Assembly: GCF_040783975.1 (NCBI RefSeq)
Contig: NZ_CP160631.1
Span: 992,001-1,056,000 of the forward strand
Direction: 5' to 3'
DNA length: 64,000 nt
From: Pantoea sp. Ep11b
GTDB taxonomy: Bacteria > Pseudomonadota > Gammaproteobacteria > Enterobacterales > Enterobacteriaceae
The stretch's first letter is position 1, and each line of letters opens with the position of its first letter. The notes below the pieces were generated by a model. The model was not told where the DNA came from, made no database searches, and saw only the letters and a list, made by a program, of their open reading frames with translations. A program made the position numbers and the translations under genes. This document shows, piece after piece, positions 7,405 through 17,271 of this stretch.

Positions 7405-8109
7405 ATGCTTTTTCCTCTGATTCTCGTCTCGCCTGCGCGGCCAGAAAATATCGGCGCTGCGGCGCGTGCCATGAAAACGATGGGCTTCACCCAGCTGCGT
7501 ATCGTGGCCAGTGACGCCTGGCAGGATCCCGCTGCACGCCGGGTCGCCCACGGGGCAGGTGAGATCCTCGATAATGTGCAGACCTTTGCTACCCTTGCTG
7601 ACGCCCTGGCGGATATCGATTTTTCGGTCGCCACCACGGCGCGCAGCCGGGCAAAGTTTCGCTACTACGCCACGCCGGAACAGGTCGAAGCGCAGTTGCA
7701 GGAAAAACGTCAGTGGGTTAACAGTATGGCGCTGGTGTTTGGCCGCGAGGATAGCGGGCTGACCAATGAGGAGCTGGAGCAGGTCGATCTGCTGACCGGC
7801 ATCCCGATGGCGAATGACTATCCGTCACTCAATCTCGGGCAGGCGGTGATGGTCTACTGCTATCAGCTGTCGAAGCTCAATCAGGTTGAGGCGCCGGTCG
7901 CGGCGGCCGCCGACGGGCAGCAGTTGCAGGCGCTGCGTCAGCGTTTCCATCAGCTGCTGGCACACCTTGAGGTGAGCGATGATGAAAAACTGTCAGACTG
8001 GATCGATCAGCGGGTCGGACTGCTGGAGCAGCGCGACAGTGCGATGCTGCATCGTCTGCTGCACGATATTGAAAAAAAACTGACAGATAAATCCTCGGCA
8101 AAAAGCTGA
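7405..8109 (+). CDS. lasT: TrmH/SpoU-family RNA 2'-O-methyltransferase-like protein LasT (YjtD)
   Basis: Putative SPOUT-class methyltransferase acting on tRNA or rRNA; the substrate is not established. The 234-residue protein has the family N-terminal block PARPENIGAAARAMKTMG, the SAM-knot motif LVFGREDSGLTNEEL near residues 110-125, and SLNLGQAVMVYCYQ near 140-155. These are the three conserved SpoU motifs. The ATG at 7405 is preferred to an in-frame ATG at 7372 because the family starts only a few residues before PARPENIG and GGA precedes it by about 8 bases. As in E. coli it sits between the arcA region and the thr operon, transcribed towards thr. Confidence 0.9.
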   Translation: MLFPLILVSPARPENIGAAARAMKTMGFTQLRIVASDAWQDPAARRVAHGAGEILDNVQTFATLADALADIDFSVATTARSRAKFRYYATPEQVEAQLQEKRQWVNSMALVFGREDSGLTNEELEQVDLLTGIPMANDYPSLNLGQAVMVYCYQLSKLNQVEAPVAAAADGQQLQALRQRFHQLLAHLEVSDDEKLSDWIDQRVGLLEQRDSAMLHRLLHDIEKKLTDKSSAKS

Positions 8110-8223
8110 TTTTATAGCACCAGATCGCACCTGAATTCCTCATGGCAAACGATCAAACACCGTTTCCGGCTTTCCCCGGAGGCTGTGCGCAGTGGTGAAG
8201 ATCTGTCCGGCGGACAAATCGTG

Positions 8224-8250
8224 TTGACTTAATGTGCGCTTTGCTTTACT
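8224..8250 (+). promoter_or_regulatory. thr operon promoter
   Basis: TTGACT at 8224-8229 makes a good -35 box; a -10 box most likely falls at 8245-8250 (TTTACT) or a base or two downstream. It precedes thrL by about 50 bases. The -10 assignment is uncertain because spacing to the best match is short. Confidence 0.55.
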
Positions 8251-8296
8251 TCTGGGAGCCAGACGGACAGAAAAGACAGACAGAAAATAAATCTTA

Positions 8297-8365
8297 ATGC
8301 GTAAAATCAGCCTGAACACCACAATTATTACCACCACCATTACCCCAGGTAACGGTGCGGGCTGA
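8297..8365 (+). CDS. thrL: thr operon leader peptide
   Basis: A 22-codon frame starting at ATG 8297 encodes a peptide rich in threonine and isoleucine: 7 Thr and 4 Ile within residues 4-16, ending in GNGAG as in E. coli ThrL. Ribosomes that stall at these codons when charged tRNA-Thr or tRNA-Ile is scarce let the operon be read. GGTGCGGGC at 8354-8362, inside the end of the peptide frame, is an exact reverse complement of 8391-8399, the first arm of the terminator, and so forms the antiterminator. The ribosome site is weak. Confidence 0.93.
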   Translation: MRKISLNTTIITTTITPGNGAG

Positions 8366-8390
8366 CGCATACAGGAAAAACAGAAAAAAA

Positions 8391-8421
8391 GCCCGCACCT
8401 GAACAGTGCGGGCTTTTTTTT
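8391..8421 (+). terminator. Threonine attenuator
   Basis: GCCCGCAC at 8391-8398 pairs with GTGCGGGC at 8406-8413 around a 7-base loop, followed by eight T. It lies 25 bases after the thrL stop codon and 27 bases before thrA. Pairing of its 5' arm with 8354-8362 gives the competing antiterminator. Confidence 0.95.
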
Positions 8422-8448
8422 CGGCTTAAATTCAGGAGAGTGAATATC

Positions 8449-10911
8449 ATGCGAGTGCTGAAATTCGGCGGGACATCGGTAGCGAATGCGGAGCGGTTTC
8501 TTCGCGTCGCGGACATTCTGGAAAGTAATGCGCAACAAGGACAGGTTGCAACCGTGCTCTCTGCGCCAGCAAAGATTACTAACCATCTGGTGGCGATGAT
8601 TGAAAAAACTATCAGTGGTCAGGATGCTTTGCCGAATATCAGCGACGCCGAACGCATTTTCAGCGAGCTGCTGCAGGGACTGGCGGAGGCTCAGCCCGGC
8701 TTTGAATACGATCAGCTGAAAACCCGTGTCGATCTGGAGTTTGCCCAGCTGAAGCAGGTGCTGCACGGCATCAGCCTGCTGGGGCAGTGCCCGGACAGCG
8801 TGAACGCGGCGATTATCTGTCGCGGCGAAAAGCTCTCGATTGCGATCATGGAAGCCCTGCTGCAGGCGCGCGGCTATGGCGTCAGCGTGATCGACCCGGT
8901 GGAAAAACTGCTGGCGGTCGGTCACTACCTTGAGTCCACCGTCGATATTGCCGAATCAACCCGTCGCATTGAGGCGAGCCAGATCCCTCCGCAGAACATG
9001 ATCCTGATGGCGGGCTTTACGGCCGGTAATGAACGCGGCGAGCTGGTGGTGCTGGGCCGTAACGGCTCTGACTACTCCGCCGCGGTGCTGGCGGCCTGTC
9101 TGCGCGCCGACTGCTGTGAAATCTGGACGGACGTGGATGGCGTCTACACCTGCGATCCGCGTCAGGTGCCGGATGCGCGCCTGCTGAAGTCGATGTCCTA
9201 TCAGGAGGCGATGGAGCTCTCCTATTTCGGCGCGAAAGTCTTACATCCCCGCACCATTGCGCCGATTGCCCAGTTTCAGATCCCCTGCCTGATCAAAAAC
9301 ACCGCCAATCCGCAGGCACCTGGCACCCTCATCGGCGCAGAGGCCGATCAGGATGAGATCCCGGTGAAAGGCATCACTAACCTGAATAATATGGCGATGG
9401 TCAATGTCTCCGGCCCGGGCATGAAAGGGATGGTGGGCATGGCGGCCAGAGTCTTTGCGGCGATGTCCCGCACCGGGATCTCCGTGGTGCTGATCACGCA
9501 GTCCTCTTCGGAATACAGCATCAGTTTCTGCGTGCCGCAGAGCGAGCTGGCGCGTGCGCGTCAGGTGCTGGAAGAGGAGTTCTATCTGGAGCTGAAAGAT
9601 GGCCTGCTGGACCCGCTGGATATTATCGAAAACCTGGCGGTGATTTCGGTCGTAGGCGATGGCATGCGCACCCTGCGCGGCATCTCAGCCAAATTCTTCT
9701 CGGCGCTGGCGCGCGCCAATATCAACATCGTGGCGATTGCCCAGGGCTCCTCTGAACGCTCTATCTCGGTCGTGGTCAACAATGACGAGGTGATCACCGG
9801 CGTTCGCGTGGTGCACCAGATGCTGTTTGCCACCGATCAGGTGATTGAGGTGTTCGTGGTCGGCGTAGGCGGCGTGGGCGGCGCACTGCTGGATCAGCTG
9901 CATCGCCAGCAGGCGTGGCTGAAGCAGAAGCATATCGATCTGCGGGTCTGCGGCATCGCCAACTCGCGTGCGCTGTTAACGAACGTCCACGGCATCGATC
10001 TGAGTCACTGGCAGGCGGCGCTGGCCGAGGCGAAAGAGCCGTTCAATCTGGGCCGCATGGCGCGTCTGGTGAAAGAGTACCATCTGCTTAATCCGGTGAT
10101 TGTGGACTGTACCTCCAGCCAGGCAGTTGCCGATCAGTACGCCGATTTTCTCAGTGAAGGCTTCCATGTGGTGACGCCGAATAAAAAGGCCAATACCTCC
10201 TCATGGCAGTACTATCAGCAGATGCGCGCCGCCGCCGCCAAATCGCGGCGTAAGTTCCTGTATGACACCAACGTGGGTGCCGGACTACCGGTGATCGAAA
10301 ACCTGCAGAACCTCATGAACGCGGGTGATGAGCTGCTGCGTTTCTCCGGTATCCTCTCCGGTTCGCTCTCCTTTATCTTCGGCAAGCTGGATGAAGGGGT
10401 GTCCCTCTCCCAGGCGACCCGGATGGCGCGTGAGATGGGCTTCACCGAACCCGATCCACGCGACGATCTCGCCGGAACCGATGTGGCGCGCAAGCTGCTG
10501 ATTCTGGCGCGTGAGGCGGGTCATCAGCTGGAGCTGAGTGACATTGAGATCGAGCCGCTGCTGCCCGCCAGCCTGACCGGGATTCAGGATGTTGAGCAAT
10601 TTATGCAGCGTCTGCCGGAACTGGATGACGCCTTTGCCAGCCGGGTCGCGCAGGCGCAGGAGGCGGGTAAAGTCCTGCGCTATGTGGGCGTGATCGAAGA
10701 GGGCGGTATCTGCAAAGTGAAGATCGAGGCCGTTGACGGCAACGATCCGCTCTATAAAGTGAAAAATGGCGAGAACGCGCTGGCGTTTTACAGCCGCTAC
10801 TATCAACCGATTCCGCTGGTGCTGCGTGGATACGGTGCAGGAAATGATGTCACAGCGGCCGGTGTCTTTGCCGACCTGCTGCGCACGCTGTCATGGAAGT
10901 TGGGAGTTTAA
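8449..10911 (+). CDS. thrA: Bifunctional aspartokinase I / homoserine dehydrogenase I
   Basis: Catalyses the first and third steps of threonine synthesis: phosphorylation of aspartate and NADPH-dependent reduction of aspartate semialdehyde to homoserine. The 820 residues match E. coli ThrA. The aspartokinase domain begins with [13 protein letters not shown]; two ACT-type regulatory segments lie around residues 310-460 ([15 protein letters not shown] and [16 protein letters not shown]) and sense threonine. The homoserine dehydrogenase domain starts with the NAD(P)-binding [10 protein letters not shown] near residue 470 and includes [13 protein letters not shown] 8449 follows AGGAGA at 8434-8439; an in-frame GTG at 8440 overlaps that ribosome site. 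First structural gene of thrABC. Confidence 0.97.
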   Translation: MRVLKFGGTSVANAERFLRVADILESNAQQGQVATVLSAPAKITNHLVAMIEKTISGQDALPNISDAERIFSELLQGLAEAQPGFEYDQLKTRVDLEFAQLKQVLHGISLLGQCPDSVNAAIICRGEKLSIAIMEALLQARGYGVSVIDPVEKLLAVGHYLESTVDIAESTRRIEASQIPPQNMILMAGFTAGNERGELVVLGRNGSDYSAAVLAACLRADCCEIWTDVDGVYTCDPRQVPDARLLKSMSYQEAMELSYFGAKVLHPRTIAPIAQFQIPCLIKNTANPQAPGTLIGAEADQDEIPVKGITNLNNMAMVNVSGPGMKGMVGMAARVFAAMSRTGISVVLITQSSSEYSISFCVPQSELARARQVLEEEFYLELKDGLLDPLDIIENLAVISVVGDGMRTLRGISAKFFSALARANINIVAIAQGSSERSISVVVNNDEVITGVRVVHQMLFATDQVIEVFVVGVGGVGGALLDQLHRQQAWLKQKHIDLRVCGIANSRALLTNVHGIDLSHWQAALAEAKEPFNLGRMARLVKEYHLLNPVIVDCTSSQAVADQYADFLSEGFHVVTPNKKANTSSWQYYQQMRAAAAKSRRKFLYDTNVGAGLPVIENLQNLMNAGDELLRFSGILSGSLSFIFGKLDEGVSLSQATRMAREMGFTEPDPRDDLAGTDVARKLLILAREAGHQLELSDIEIEPLLPASLTGIQDVEQFMQRLPELDDAFASRVAQAQEAGKVLRYVGVIEEGGICKVKIEAVDGNDPLYKVKNGENALAFYSRYYQPIPLVLRGYGAGNDVTAAGVFADLLRTLSWKLGV

Positions 10912-10913
10912 TC

Positions 10914-11843
10914 ATGGTAAAAATTTACGCACCGGCCTCGATTGGTAACGTCAGCGTCGGCTTCGATGTGCTGGGCGCGGCCGTTTCGCCGGTAGATGGC
11001 TCCCTGCTGGGCGACTGCGTTTCAGTTGAGGCGGCCGATCAGTTTTCACTGACCAACGCCGGCCGTTTCGTCAGTAAACTGCCCGCCGATCCCCGGGAGA
11101 ATATCGTCTATCAGTGCTGGCAGCGGTTCTGCGAGGCGGTGGGCAAAGAGATCCCGGTGGCGATGACGCTGGAGAAGAATATGCCTATCGGCTCCGGGCT
11201 GGGCTCCAGCGCCTGCTCGGTGGTGGCCGGTTTAATGGCGATGAACGAATTCTGCGGCAAGCCGCTCAGCGACGGCGCCCTGCTGACGCTGATGGGCGAG
11301 CTGGAAGGGCGGATCTCCGGCAGCGTGCATTATGATAATGTCGCCCCCTGCTTCCTGGGTGGCATTCAGCTGATGCTGGAGGAGAATGACATTATCAGCC
11401 AGGCGGTGCCGGGCTTCGATGACTGGCTGTGGGTGATGGCCTATCCGGGCATCAAGGTTTCGACCGCTGAAGCGCGCGCCATTCTACCTGCGCAGTATCG
11501 CAAAGAGGATTGCATCAAGCATGGCCGCCTGCTGGCGGGCTTCATTCACGCCTGCCATACGCGTCAGCCTGAGCTGGCCGCTAAACTGATGCAGGATGTG
11601 ATCGCCGAACCCTATCGCACCCGGCTGCTGCCCGGCTTTGCCGCCGCGCGTCAGGCCGCTAAAGACACAGGCGCGCTGGCGTGCGGGATTTCAGGTTCCG
11701 GTCCGACACTTTTCGCCGTTTGCAATCAGATGGAAACGGCACAGCGGATGGCTGACTGGCTGAGCCAGCACTATCTGCAGAACGATGAAGGCTTCGTCCA
11801 TATCTGCCGTCTTGACACGGCTGGCGCACGACAATTGGGATAA
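10914..11843 (+). CDS. thrB: Homoserine kinase
   Basis: GHMP-family kinase that phosphorylates homoserine with ATP, the fourth step of threonine synthesis. The 309-residue protein begins [18 protein letters not shown], the usual N-terminus, and carries the ATP-binding GHMP motif [17 protein letters not shown] near residues 90-105. The C-terminal [13 protein letters not shown] motif is also present. The ATG at 10914 lies two bases after the thrA stop codon, so translation is probably coupled; an in-frame ATG at 10893 inside thrA is rejected because it would add residues missing from the family. Confidence 0.96.
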   Translation: MVKIYAPASIGNVSVGFDVLGAAVSPVDGSLLGDCVSVEAADQFSLTNAGRFVSKLPADPRENIVYQCWQRFCEAVGKEIPVAMTLEKNMPIGSGLGSSACSVVAGLMAMNEFCGKPLSDGALLTLMGELEGRISGSVHYDNVAPCFLGGIQLMLEENDIISQAVPGFDDWLWVMAYPGIKVSTAEARAILPAQYRKEDCIKHGRLLAGFIHACHTRQPELAAKLMQDVIAEPYRTRLLPGFAAARQAAKDTGALACGISGSGPTLFAVCNQMETAQRMADWLSQHYLQNDEGFVHICRLDTAGARQLG

Positions 11844-11846
11844 CGC

Positions 11847-13130
11847 ATGAAACTCTACAATCTTAAGGATCACAACGAGCAGGTCAGCTTCGCCCAGGCG
11901 GTGAAACAGGGGCTGGGCTCACAGCAGGGTCTCTTCTTTCCGCTGGAACTGCCAGAGTTTGAACTGACCGACATCGACGCGATGCTGGAGATGAATTTTG
12001 TCGACCGCAGCAGCAAAATCCTCTCGGCGTTTATTGGTGACGAGATCCCGGCCCAGCAGCTGCATGAGCGCGTGAAAGCCGCGTTTGCCTTTCCGGCACC
12101 GGTCAAAGCGGTCAGCGAGGATATTGCCTGTCTGGAGCTGTTCCACGGCCCGACGCTGGCGTTTAAAGATTTCGGCGGCCGCTTTATGGCGCAGATGCTG
12201 TCATATGTTTCTGGCTCCGATGAGCAGATCACGATCCTGACCGCCACCTCCGGCGACACCGGTGCCGCCGTGGCGCATGCCTTCTACGGCATGAAAAACG
12301 TGCGCGTGGTGATCCTCTATCCGCAGGGCAAAATCAGTCCGCTGCAGGAGAAACTCTTCTGCACCCTGGGCGGCAACATTGAAACCATCGCGATCGACGG
12401 CGATTTTGATGCCTGCCAGGCGCTGGTGAAACAGGCGTTTGATGATGAAGCACTGAAGAAGGCGATTGGCCTTAACTCGGCAAACTCCATCAACATCAGC
12501 CGTCTGCTGGCGCAGATCTGCTACTACTTTGAAGCGGTCGCCCAGCTGCCCCAGGAAAAACGTAATCAGCTGGTGGTCTCTGTGCCAAGCGGTAACTTTG
12601 GCGATCTGACTGCCGGTCTGCTGGCTAAATCGCTGGGCCTGCCGATCAAACGTTTTATTGCGGCCACCAACGCCAACGACACGGTGCCGCGCTTCCTGGG
12701 CAACGGCGAATGGCAGCCTAATCAGACGGTCGCCACGCTGTCGAATGCGATGGACGTCAGCCAGCCGAACAACTGGCCGCGTGTGGAAGAGCTGTTCCGC
12801 CGTAAAACCTGGCGCCTGACCGATCTGGCCTGTGGTGCCGTCTCTGATGAGACCACCCGCGCCGCGATGCGTGAACTGGCTGAGATTGGCTATGTGTCCG
12901 AACCGCATGCCGCTATCGCCTGGCGTCTGCTGCGCGATCAGCTGCAGGAAGGGGAGTATGGTCTGTTCCTGGGAACGGCTCATCCGGCGAAGTTCCGCGA
13001 GAGCGTGGAGGCGATCCTGGAGCAGACGCTGACGCTGCCGCCGGAGTTAGCGGAGCGCGCCGATCTGCCACTGCTGTCGCATCAGATGAAGGCGGATTTC
13101 ACCGCGCTGCGGGCGTTCCTGCTGAAGTAA
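11847..13130 (+). CDS. thrC: Threonine synthase
   Basis: PLP-dependent lyase that converts O-phosphohomoserine to threonine, the last step of the pathway. It has 427 residues (E. coli 428). The PLP-binding lysine is residue 107 in GPTLAFKDFGG; the phosphate-binding ATSGDTGAAVAHAF loop and SVPSGNFGDLTAG are also present. It starts three bases after the thrB stop and is the last gene of the operon. A 7-bp stem (GGGCTTC / GAAGCCC, 13140-13163) follows the stop. Confidence 0.97.
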   Translation: MKLYNLKDHNEQVSFAQAVKQGLGSQQGLFFPLELPEFELTDIDAMLEMNFVDRSSKILSAFIGDEIPAQQLHERVKAAFAFPAPVKAVSEDIACLELFHGPTLAFKDFGGRFMAQMLSYVSGSDEQITILTATSGDTGAAVAHAFYGMKNVRVVILYPQGKISPLQEKLFCTLGGNIETIAIDGDFDACQALVKQAFDDEALKKAIGLNSANSINISRLLAQICYYFEAVAQLPQEKRNQLVVSVPSGNFGDLTAGLLAKSLGLPIKRFIAATNANDTVPRFLGNGEWQPNQTVATLSNAMDVSQPNNWPRVEELFRRKTWRLTDLACGAVSDETTRAAMRELAEIGYVSEPHAAIAWRLLRDQLQEGEYGLFLGTAHPAKFRESVEAILEQTLTLPPELAERADLPLLSHQMKADFTALRAFLLK

Positions 13131-13139
13131 GAGTACCCA

Positions 13140-13163
13140 GGGCTTCTCCGATGGGGGAAGCCC
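13140..13163. terminator. Hairpin between thrC and yaaA
   Basis: GGGCTTC at 13140-13146 pairs with GAAGCCC at 13157-13163. There is no T run after it, so strength as a terminator is uncertain. It lies between convergent genes. Confidence 0.5.
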
Positions 13164-13177
13164 GGCGCGCGGCGGCG

Positions 13178-13950
13178 TTACTGCTCCGCGCGCTTAAACA
13201 CCAGCTCGCTGTCGCTGCTGCTGGCGGCATCAAAACGATACCCCTCCAGATCAAACGCTTTAAGCTGCTCCGGCTTCGTCAGCTGCTGCTGAATCACAAA
13301 GCGACTCATTAATCCGCGCGCCTTTTTGGCATAGAAACTGATGACCTTGTAGCTGCCGTTCTTCTCGTCCAGGAACACTGGCTTGATCAGCTGCGCCTGC
13401 AGTTTCTTCGGCTTGACTGCCCTGAAATATTCGTCCGAGGCGAGGTTGATCAGCACCTCATCGCCCTGTTCGGCCAGCGCGGCATTCAGCGTTTCGGTGA
13501 TGAGATCGCCCCAGAAGGTATAGAGATCTTTGCCGGCCGGGTTCGCCAGGCGAATCCCCATCTCCAGACGGTAAGGCTGCATTAAGTCGAGCGGACGCAG
13601 TACGCCATAGAGGCCAGACAGCATGCGCAGATGCTGCTGAGCAAAATCGAAATCGCGATCGCTGAAGGTCTCAGCCTGCAGGCCGGTGTAGACATCGCCT
13701 TTGAACGCCAGAATCGCCTGCCGGGCGTTCCGGGGGAGAAGTCGGGCTGCCAGCTGTTAAACCGCTCGGCATTCAGGTGCGCCAGTTTGTCGCTGATGCT
13801 CATTAACGAGGCGATGCTGGCCGGGGACAGGTCGCGGGCAATCTCAATCAGCTGTTGTGATTTTTCTAACAGCGCAGGCTGGGTGTAGCGCGTCGTCGCC
13901 AGCGGGCTTTCATAATCCAGCGTCTTGGCCGGAGAGATCACCATCAACAT
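13178..13950 (-). pseudogene. yaaA: Peroxide-stress protein YaaA, interrupted by a one-base frameshift
   Basis: YaaA (DUF328/UPF0246) limits damage from hydrogen peroxide, probably through effects on intracellular iron. The N-terminal part (from ATG 13950: [20 protein letters not shown] to WQPDFSP) and the C-terminal part ([20 protein letters not shown] to ELVFKRAEQ) are both well conserved but lie in different frames. The break falls at about 13727-13737, near a run of five G on the plus strand (five C in the coding strand). Adding one base there restores a 257-codon frame (E. coli 258) through the expected [20 protein letters not shown] region. As given, the first frame runs on into 34 or so unrelated residues. 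This is either a genuine recent inactivation or an assembly error. Confidence 0.9.
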
Positions 13951-14107
13951 AGTCGTTTCCTCGATTAATAGCTGGTTTTACAGGGCATTGGCTGCTCATC
14001 AGGGCTGGCAGTGTAGCAAAAAAGCTGCAAAGAATGACGAATCACACCTATTTGTCCGCACTATCGCAAACGGCATTCCCTGACCTTGCGCCACCGTTGC
14101 TGCGTGA

Positions 14108-14113
14108 TATTAT
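14108..14113 (+). promoter_or_regulatory. Probable -10 box of talB
   Basis: TATTAT at 14108-14113, 47 bases before the talB start; a weak -35 match (TTGCGC, 14086-14091) stands 16 bases upstream. The 209-base gap to yaaA otherwise shows nothing recognisable. Confidence 0.4.
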
Positions 14114-14159
14114 CGCCACAGCCTTTTTTCACACTGACAGTTAACTAAGAGAAAAGAAC

Positions 14160-15113
14160 ATGACGGACAAACTTACCTCCCTGCGTCAGCTCACCACCGT
14201 CGTCGCCGACACCGGTGATATCGCAGCCATGAAGCTGTACCAGCCTCAGGATGCGACTACCAACCCTTCTCTGATCCTCAACGCCGCACAAATCCCTGAA
14301 TACCGTAAACTGATCGATGAAGCGATCGGCTGGGCGCGTGAGCAGAGCAGCAACAAAGAAGAGCAGCTGCAGCTGGTTTCTGACAAGCTGGCCGTAAACA
14401 TTGGTCTGGAAATTCTTAAGCTGGTGCCGGGCCGCATCTCGACAGAAGTCGATGCGCGTCTCTCTTACGACACTGAAGGCAGCATCGCCAAAGCCCGCAG
14501 CCTGATCAAACTCTACAACGATGCCGGCATCAGCAATGACCGCATCCTGATCAAACTGGCCTCGACCTGGCAGGGTATCCGCGCGGCGGAGCAGCTGGAA
14601 AAAGAGGGCATCAACTGTAACCTGACGCTGCTGTTCTCCTTTGCCCAGGCGCGTGCCTGTGCCGAAGCGGGCGTGTTCCTGATTTCGCCGTTTGTTGGCC
14701 GTATCCTCGACTGGTACAAAGCGAACACCGACAAAAAAGAGTATGCCGCGCACGAAGATCCAGGCGTGATTTCCGTTTCTGAAATCTACAACTACTACAA
14801 GCAGCATGGCTATGAAACCGTGGTCATGGGTGCAAGCTTCCGTAACGTGGGCGAAATTATCGAGCTGGCAGGCTGCGACCGTCTGACCATCTCTCCTGCG
14901 CTGCTGAAAGAGCTGGCAGAAAGCGAAGGTACGCTGGAACGTAAACTGAGCTACAGCGGCGAAGTGAAAGCGCGTCCGGCCCGTATGACCGAGTCTGAGT
15001 TCCTGTGGCAGCACAACCAGGATCCGATGGCCGTCGCGAAGCTGGCTGAAGGTATCCGCAACTTTGCCATCGACCAGGGCAAACTTGAGAAGATGCTGGC
15101 AGAACTGCTGTAA
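14160..15113 (+). CDS. talB: Transaldolase B
   Basis: Enzyme of the non-oxidative pentose phosphate pathway that moves a dihydroxyacetone unit from sedoheptulose 7-phosphate to glyceraldehyde 3-phosphate. The 317 residues equal E. coli TalB. The Schiff-base lysine is Lys132 in [13 protein letters not shown], with the N-terminal [10 protein letters not shown] motif near residues 31-40 and the phosphate-site region [12 protein letters not shown]. Start is ATG 14160, preceded by an AAGAGAA stretch. It stands in the E. coli position before mog, although the yaaJ gene found between yaaA and talB in E. coli is missing. Confidence 0.97.
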   Translation: MTDKLTSLRQLTTVVADTGDIAAMKLYQPQDATTNPSLILNAAQIPEYRKLIDEAIGWAREQSSNKEEQLQLVSDKLAVNIGLEILKLVPGRISTEVDARLSYDTEGSIAKARSLIKLYNDAGISNDRILIKLASTWQGIRAAEQLEKEGINCNLTLLFSFAQARACAEAGVFLISPFVGRILDWYKANTDKKEYAAHEDPGVISVSEIYNYYKQHGYETVVMGASFRNVGEIIELAGCDRLTISPALLKELAESEGTLERKLSYSGEVKARPARMTESEFLWQHNQDPMAVAKLAEGIRNFAIDQGKLEKMLAELL

Positions 15114-15121
15114 TCTGCTGA

Positions 15122-15155
15122 CCGTGGCGGCACAGGCCGTCACGGGTTTCCCTTT
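15122..15155 (+). terminator. Imperfect hairpin after talB
   Basis: CCGTG (15122-15126) and CGG pair with CCG and CACGG (15141-15145), with single mismatches, followed by a pyrimidine-rich tract. Probably terminates talB. Confidence 0.5.
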
Positions 15156-15238
15156 TGCGACCCTTTCACTTTATATTATCCTCTCTGCCAGTCCTCTTTT
15201 ACTCCACCGCACCGCGGTAAAGCACAGCGAAATACATC

Positions 15239-15826
15239 ATGAATACATTACGCATTGGCCTGATCTCGGTTTCCGATCGCGCCGCCAACGGCATCTACCA
15301 GGATCAGGGGATCCCCGCGCTGGAGAGCTGGCTCAGCAGCGCCATCAGCAGCCCGTTTGAGATGGAGTCCCGTCTGGTGCCCGATGAGCAGGTGATGATT
15401 GAACAGGCGATTTGTGAACTGGTCGATGAACGCTTCTGCCATCTGGTGCTGACTACCGGCGGCACTGGCCCGGCCCGCCGCGATGTCACCCCTGACGCCA
15501 CGCTGGCCGTCGCCGATCGCGAGATGCCAGGTTTTGGTGAGCAGATGCGCCAGATCAGCCTGCAGTTTGTGCCGACCGCGATTCTGTCGCGCCAGGTGGG
15601 GGTGATCCGCAAACAGTCGCTGATCCTGAATCTGCCAGGCCAGCCAAAATCGATCAAAGAGACGCTGGAAGGGCTGAAGGATGCGCAGGGCAAGGTTCAG
15701 GTGCACGGCATTTTCGCCTCTGTACCTTATTGTTTACAGCTTCTGGACGGGCCGTATGTCGAAACGCATCCGGAGGTAGTAGCAGCATTTCGGCCGAAAA
15801 GCGCCATCCGTGAGATAAATAACTAA
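15239..15826 (+). CDS. mog: Molybdopterin adenylyltransferase Mog
   Basis: Activates molybdopterin by adenylylation, the step before molybdenum insertion in molybdenum-cofactor synthesis. The 195-residue protein has the MoaB/Mog signature LVLTTGGTGPARRDVTPDAT near residues 70-90, followed by EMPGFGEQMR and the C-terminal LPGQPKSIKETL loop. Length agrees with E. coli Mog. The gene appears to be transcribed alone, after a talB terminator. Confidence 0.96.
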   Translation: MNTLRIGLISVSDRAANGIYQDQGIPALESWLSSAISSPFEMESRLVPDEQVMIEQAICELVDERFCHLVLTTGGTGPARRDVTPDATLAVADREMPGFGEQMRQISLQFVPTAILSRQVGVIRKQSLILNLPGQPKSIKETLEGLKDAQGKVQVHGIFASVPYCLQLLDGPYVETHPEVVAAFRPKSAIREINN

Positions 15827-15932
15827 ATATTCCCCATTTCAGGCATAAGCTATAGCCCTGCTGGTGTGGCAAAAGATTGACGGTATAGTAATCAGATCGT
15901 TACAACCTTATCTCTTTTGCCTCGGGAATATT

Positions 15933-17243
15933 ATGAATCCGACTCCTACTCAGCGTCTGACCGGTAAGGATTACCGGACGCTGGCGCTGGCCGCCCTGGG
16001 CGGCGCCCTCGAATTTTACGACTTCATCATTTTTGTCTTCTTCGCCACCGTCATCGGCGAGCTTTTCTTTCCTGCGGATATACCGGAATGGCTGCGTCAG
16101 TTACAGACGTTCGCCATTTTTGCCGCTGGCTATCTGGCCCGGCCGCTGGGCGGCATTGTGATGGCGCATTTCGGCGATAAGCTCGGCCGCAAAAAGATGT
16201 TCAGCCTGAGCATTCTGCTGATGGCGCTGCCGACCCTGATGATGGGCGCATTACCCACCTGGCAGACGATCGGGATCGCGGCACCGCTGCTGATGCTGCT
16301 GATGCGGATGTTGCAGGGGGCGGCGATCGGCGGCGAAGTGCCGGGTGCCTGGGTGTTCGTCGCGGAGCATGTGCCTTATAAGCGTATCGGCATCGCCTGC
16401 GGCACGCTGACTGCCGGGCTGACCGTTGGCATTTTACTGGGGTCGCTGGTAGCAACGCTGATCAATACCTCAATGTCACAGCAGGCGATTCATGATGGCG
16501 GCTGGCGCATCCCGTTCTTTTTAGGCGGGCTGTTTGGTCTGGTCGCGATGTATCTGCGGCGCTGGCTGCATGAGACGCCGGTGTTTGTGGAGATGCAGCA
16601 GCGCAAAGCACTGGCGGAAACCCTCCCGCTGAAAACGGTGCTGGCGGAGCATAAAAAATCTGTGGTCATCTCCATGCTGCTTACCTGGCTGCTCTCCGCC
16701 TGCATCGTGGTGGTGATCCTGATGTCACCGGTCTGGCTGCAGAAGCAGCAGGGCATTGCCCCCGCGCTGACCCTGCAGGCCAACAGCATTGCCACCCTGA
16801 TGCTCTGTGTGGGCTGTATCCTTGCCGGGCTGGCTGCCGACCGCTTTGGTGCCAGCCGCACCCTGTGTGTCGGCAGCCTGCTGCTGGCAATCTGCAGCTG
16901 GCAGTTTTATCACCTGACGGCCTTCTATCCGCAGCAGATCTTCCTGCTTTATGGGCTGGCGGGGCTGAGCGTCGGTATCGTCGGCGTTGTGCCGTTCGTG
17001 ATGGTACGCGCCTTTCCGGCAGAGGTCCGTTTTACCGGGCTCTCATTTTCCTACAACGTCGCCTATGCGATCTTCGGCGGGCTCACACCTGTCTGTGTTT
17101 CGCTGCTGATGGGTGTCTCGGTGATGGCGCCGTGCTGGTATGTGATGGCGCTGGCGCTGGTGGGCTTTGTGACCGGGATCTGGCTGCGGCGCGATGTCAG
17201 CCACGAACCGGCGAGGGCGCAGGAGATTAAGCCACTGTCATAA
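15933..17243 (+). CDS. MFS transporter of the metabolite:H+ symporter (MHS) family
   Basis: A 436-residue membrane protein with 12 predicted transmembrane segments. The MHS signature is evident: GGALEFYDFIIF in helix 1, ARPLGGIVMAHFGDKLGRKK in the loop between helices 2 and 3, and RMLQGAAIGGEVPGA in helix 4. The substrate cannot be told from sequence; relatives carry proline/betaine, shikimate, 2-oxoglutarate or citrate. The ATG at 15933 follows GGGAAT at a suitable distance; an in-frame ATG at 15864 would add a non-membrane tail unlike the family. It is inserted between mog and satP, which are neighbours in E. coli, and ends in a strong hairpin shared with convergent satP. Confidence 0.88.
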   Translation: MNPTPTQRLTGKDYRTLALAALGGALEFYDFIIFVFFATVIGELFFPADIPEWLRQLQTFAIFAAGYLARPLGGIVMAHFGDKLGRKKMFSLSILLMALPTLMMGALPTWQTIGIAAPLLMLLMRMLQGAAIGGEVPGAWVFVAEHVPYKRIGIACGTLTAGLTVGILLGSLVATLINTSMSQQAIHDGGWRIPFFLGGLFGLVAMYLRRWLHETPVFVEMQQRKALAETLPLKTVLAEHKKSVVISMLLTWLLSACIVVVILMSPVWLQKQQGIAPALTLQANSIATLMLCVGCILAGLAADRFGASRTLCVGSLLLAICSWQFYHLTAFYPQQIFLLYGLAGLSVGIVGVVPFVMVRAFPAEVRFTGLSFSYNVAYAIFGGLTPVCVSLLMGVSVMAPCWYVMALALVGFVTGIWLRRDVSHEPARAQEIKPLS

Positions 17244-17246
17244 GCG

Positions 17247-17267
17247 ACGCGGAGCCAGGCTCCGCGT
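17247..17267. terminator. Hairpin between the MHS transporter gene and satP
   Basis: ACGCGGAG at 17247-17254 pairs with CTCCGCGT at 17260-17267 around CCAGG. It lies three bases after the transporter stop and five before the satP stop, so it could serve both genes; no long T run. Confidence 0.6.
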
Positions 17268-17271
17268 GCTC

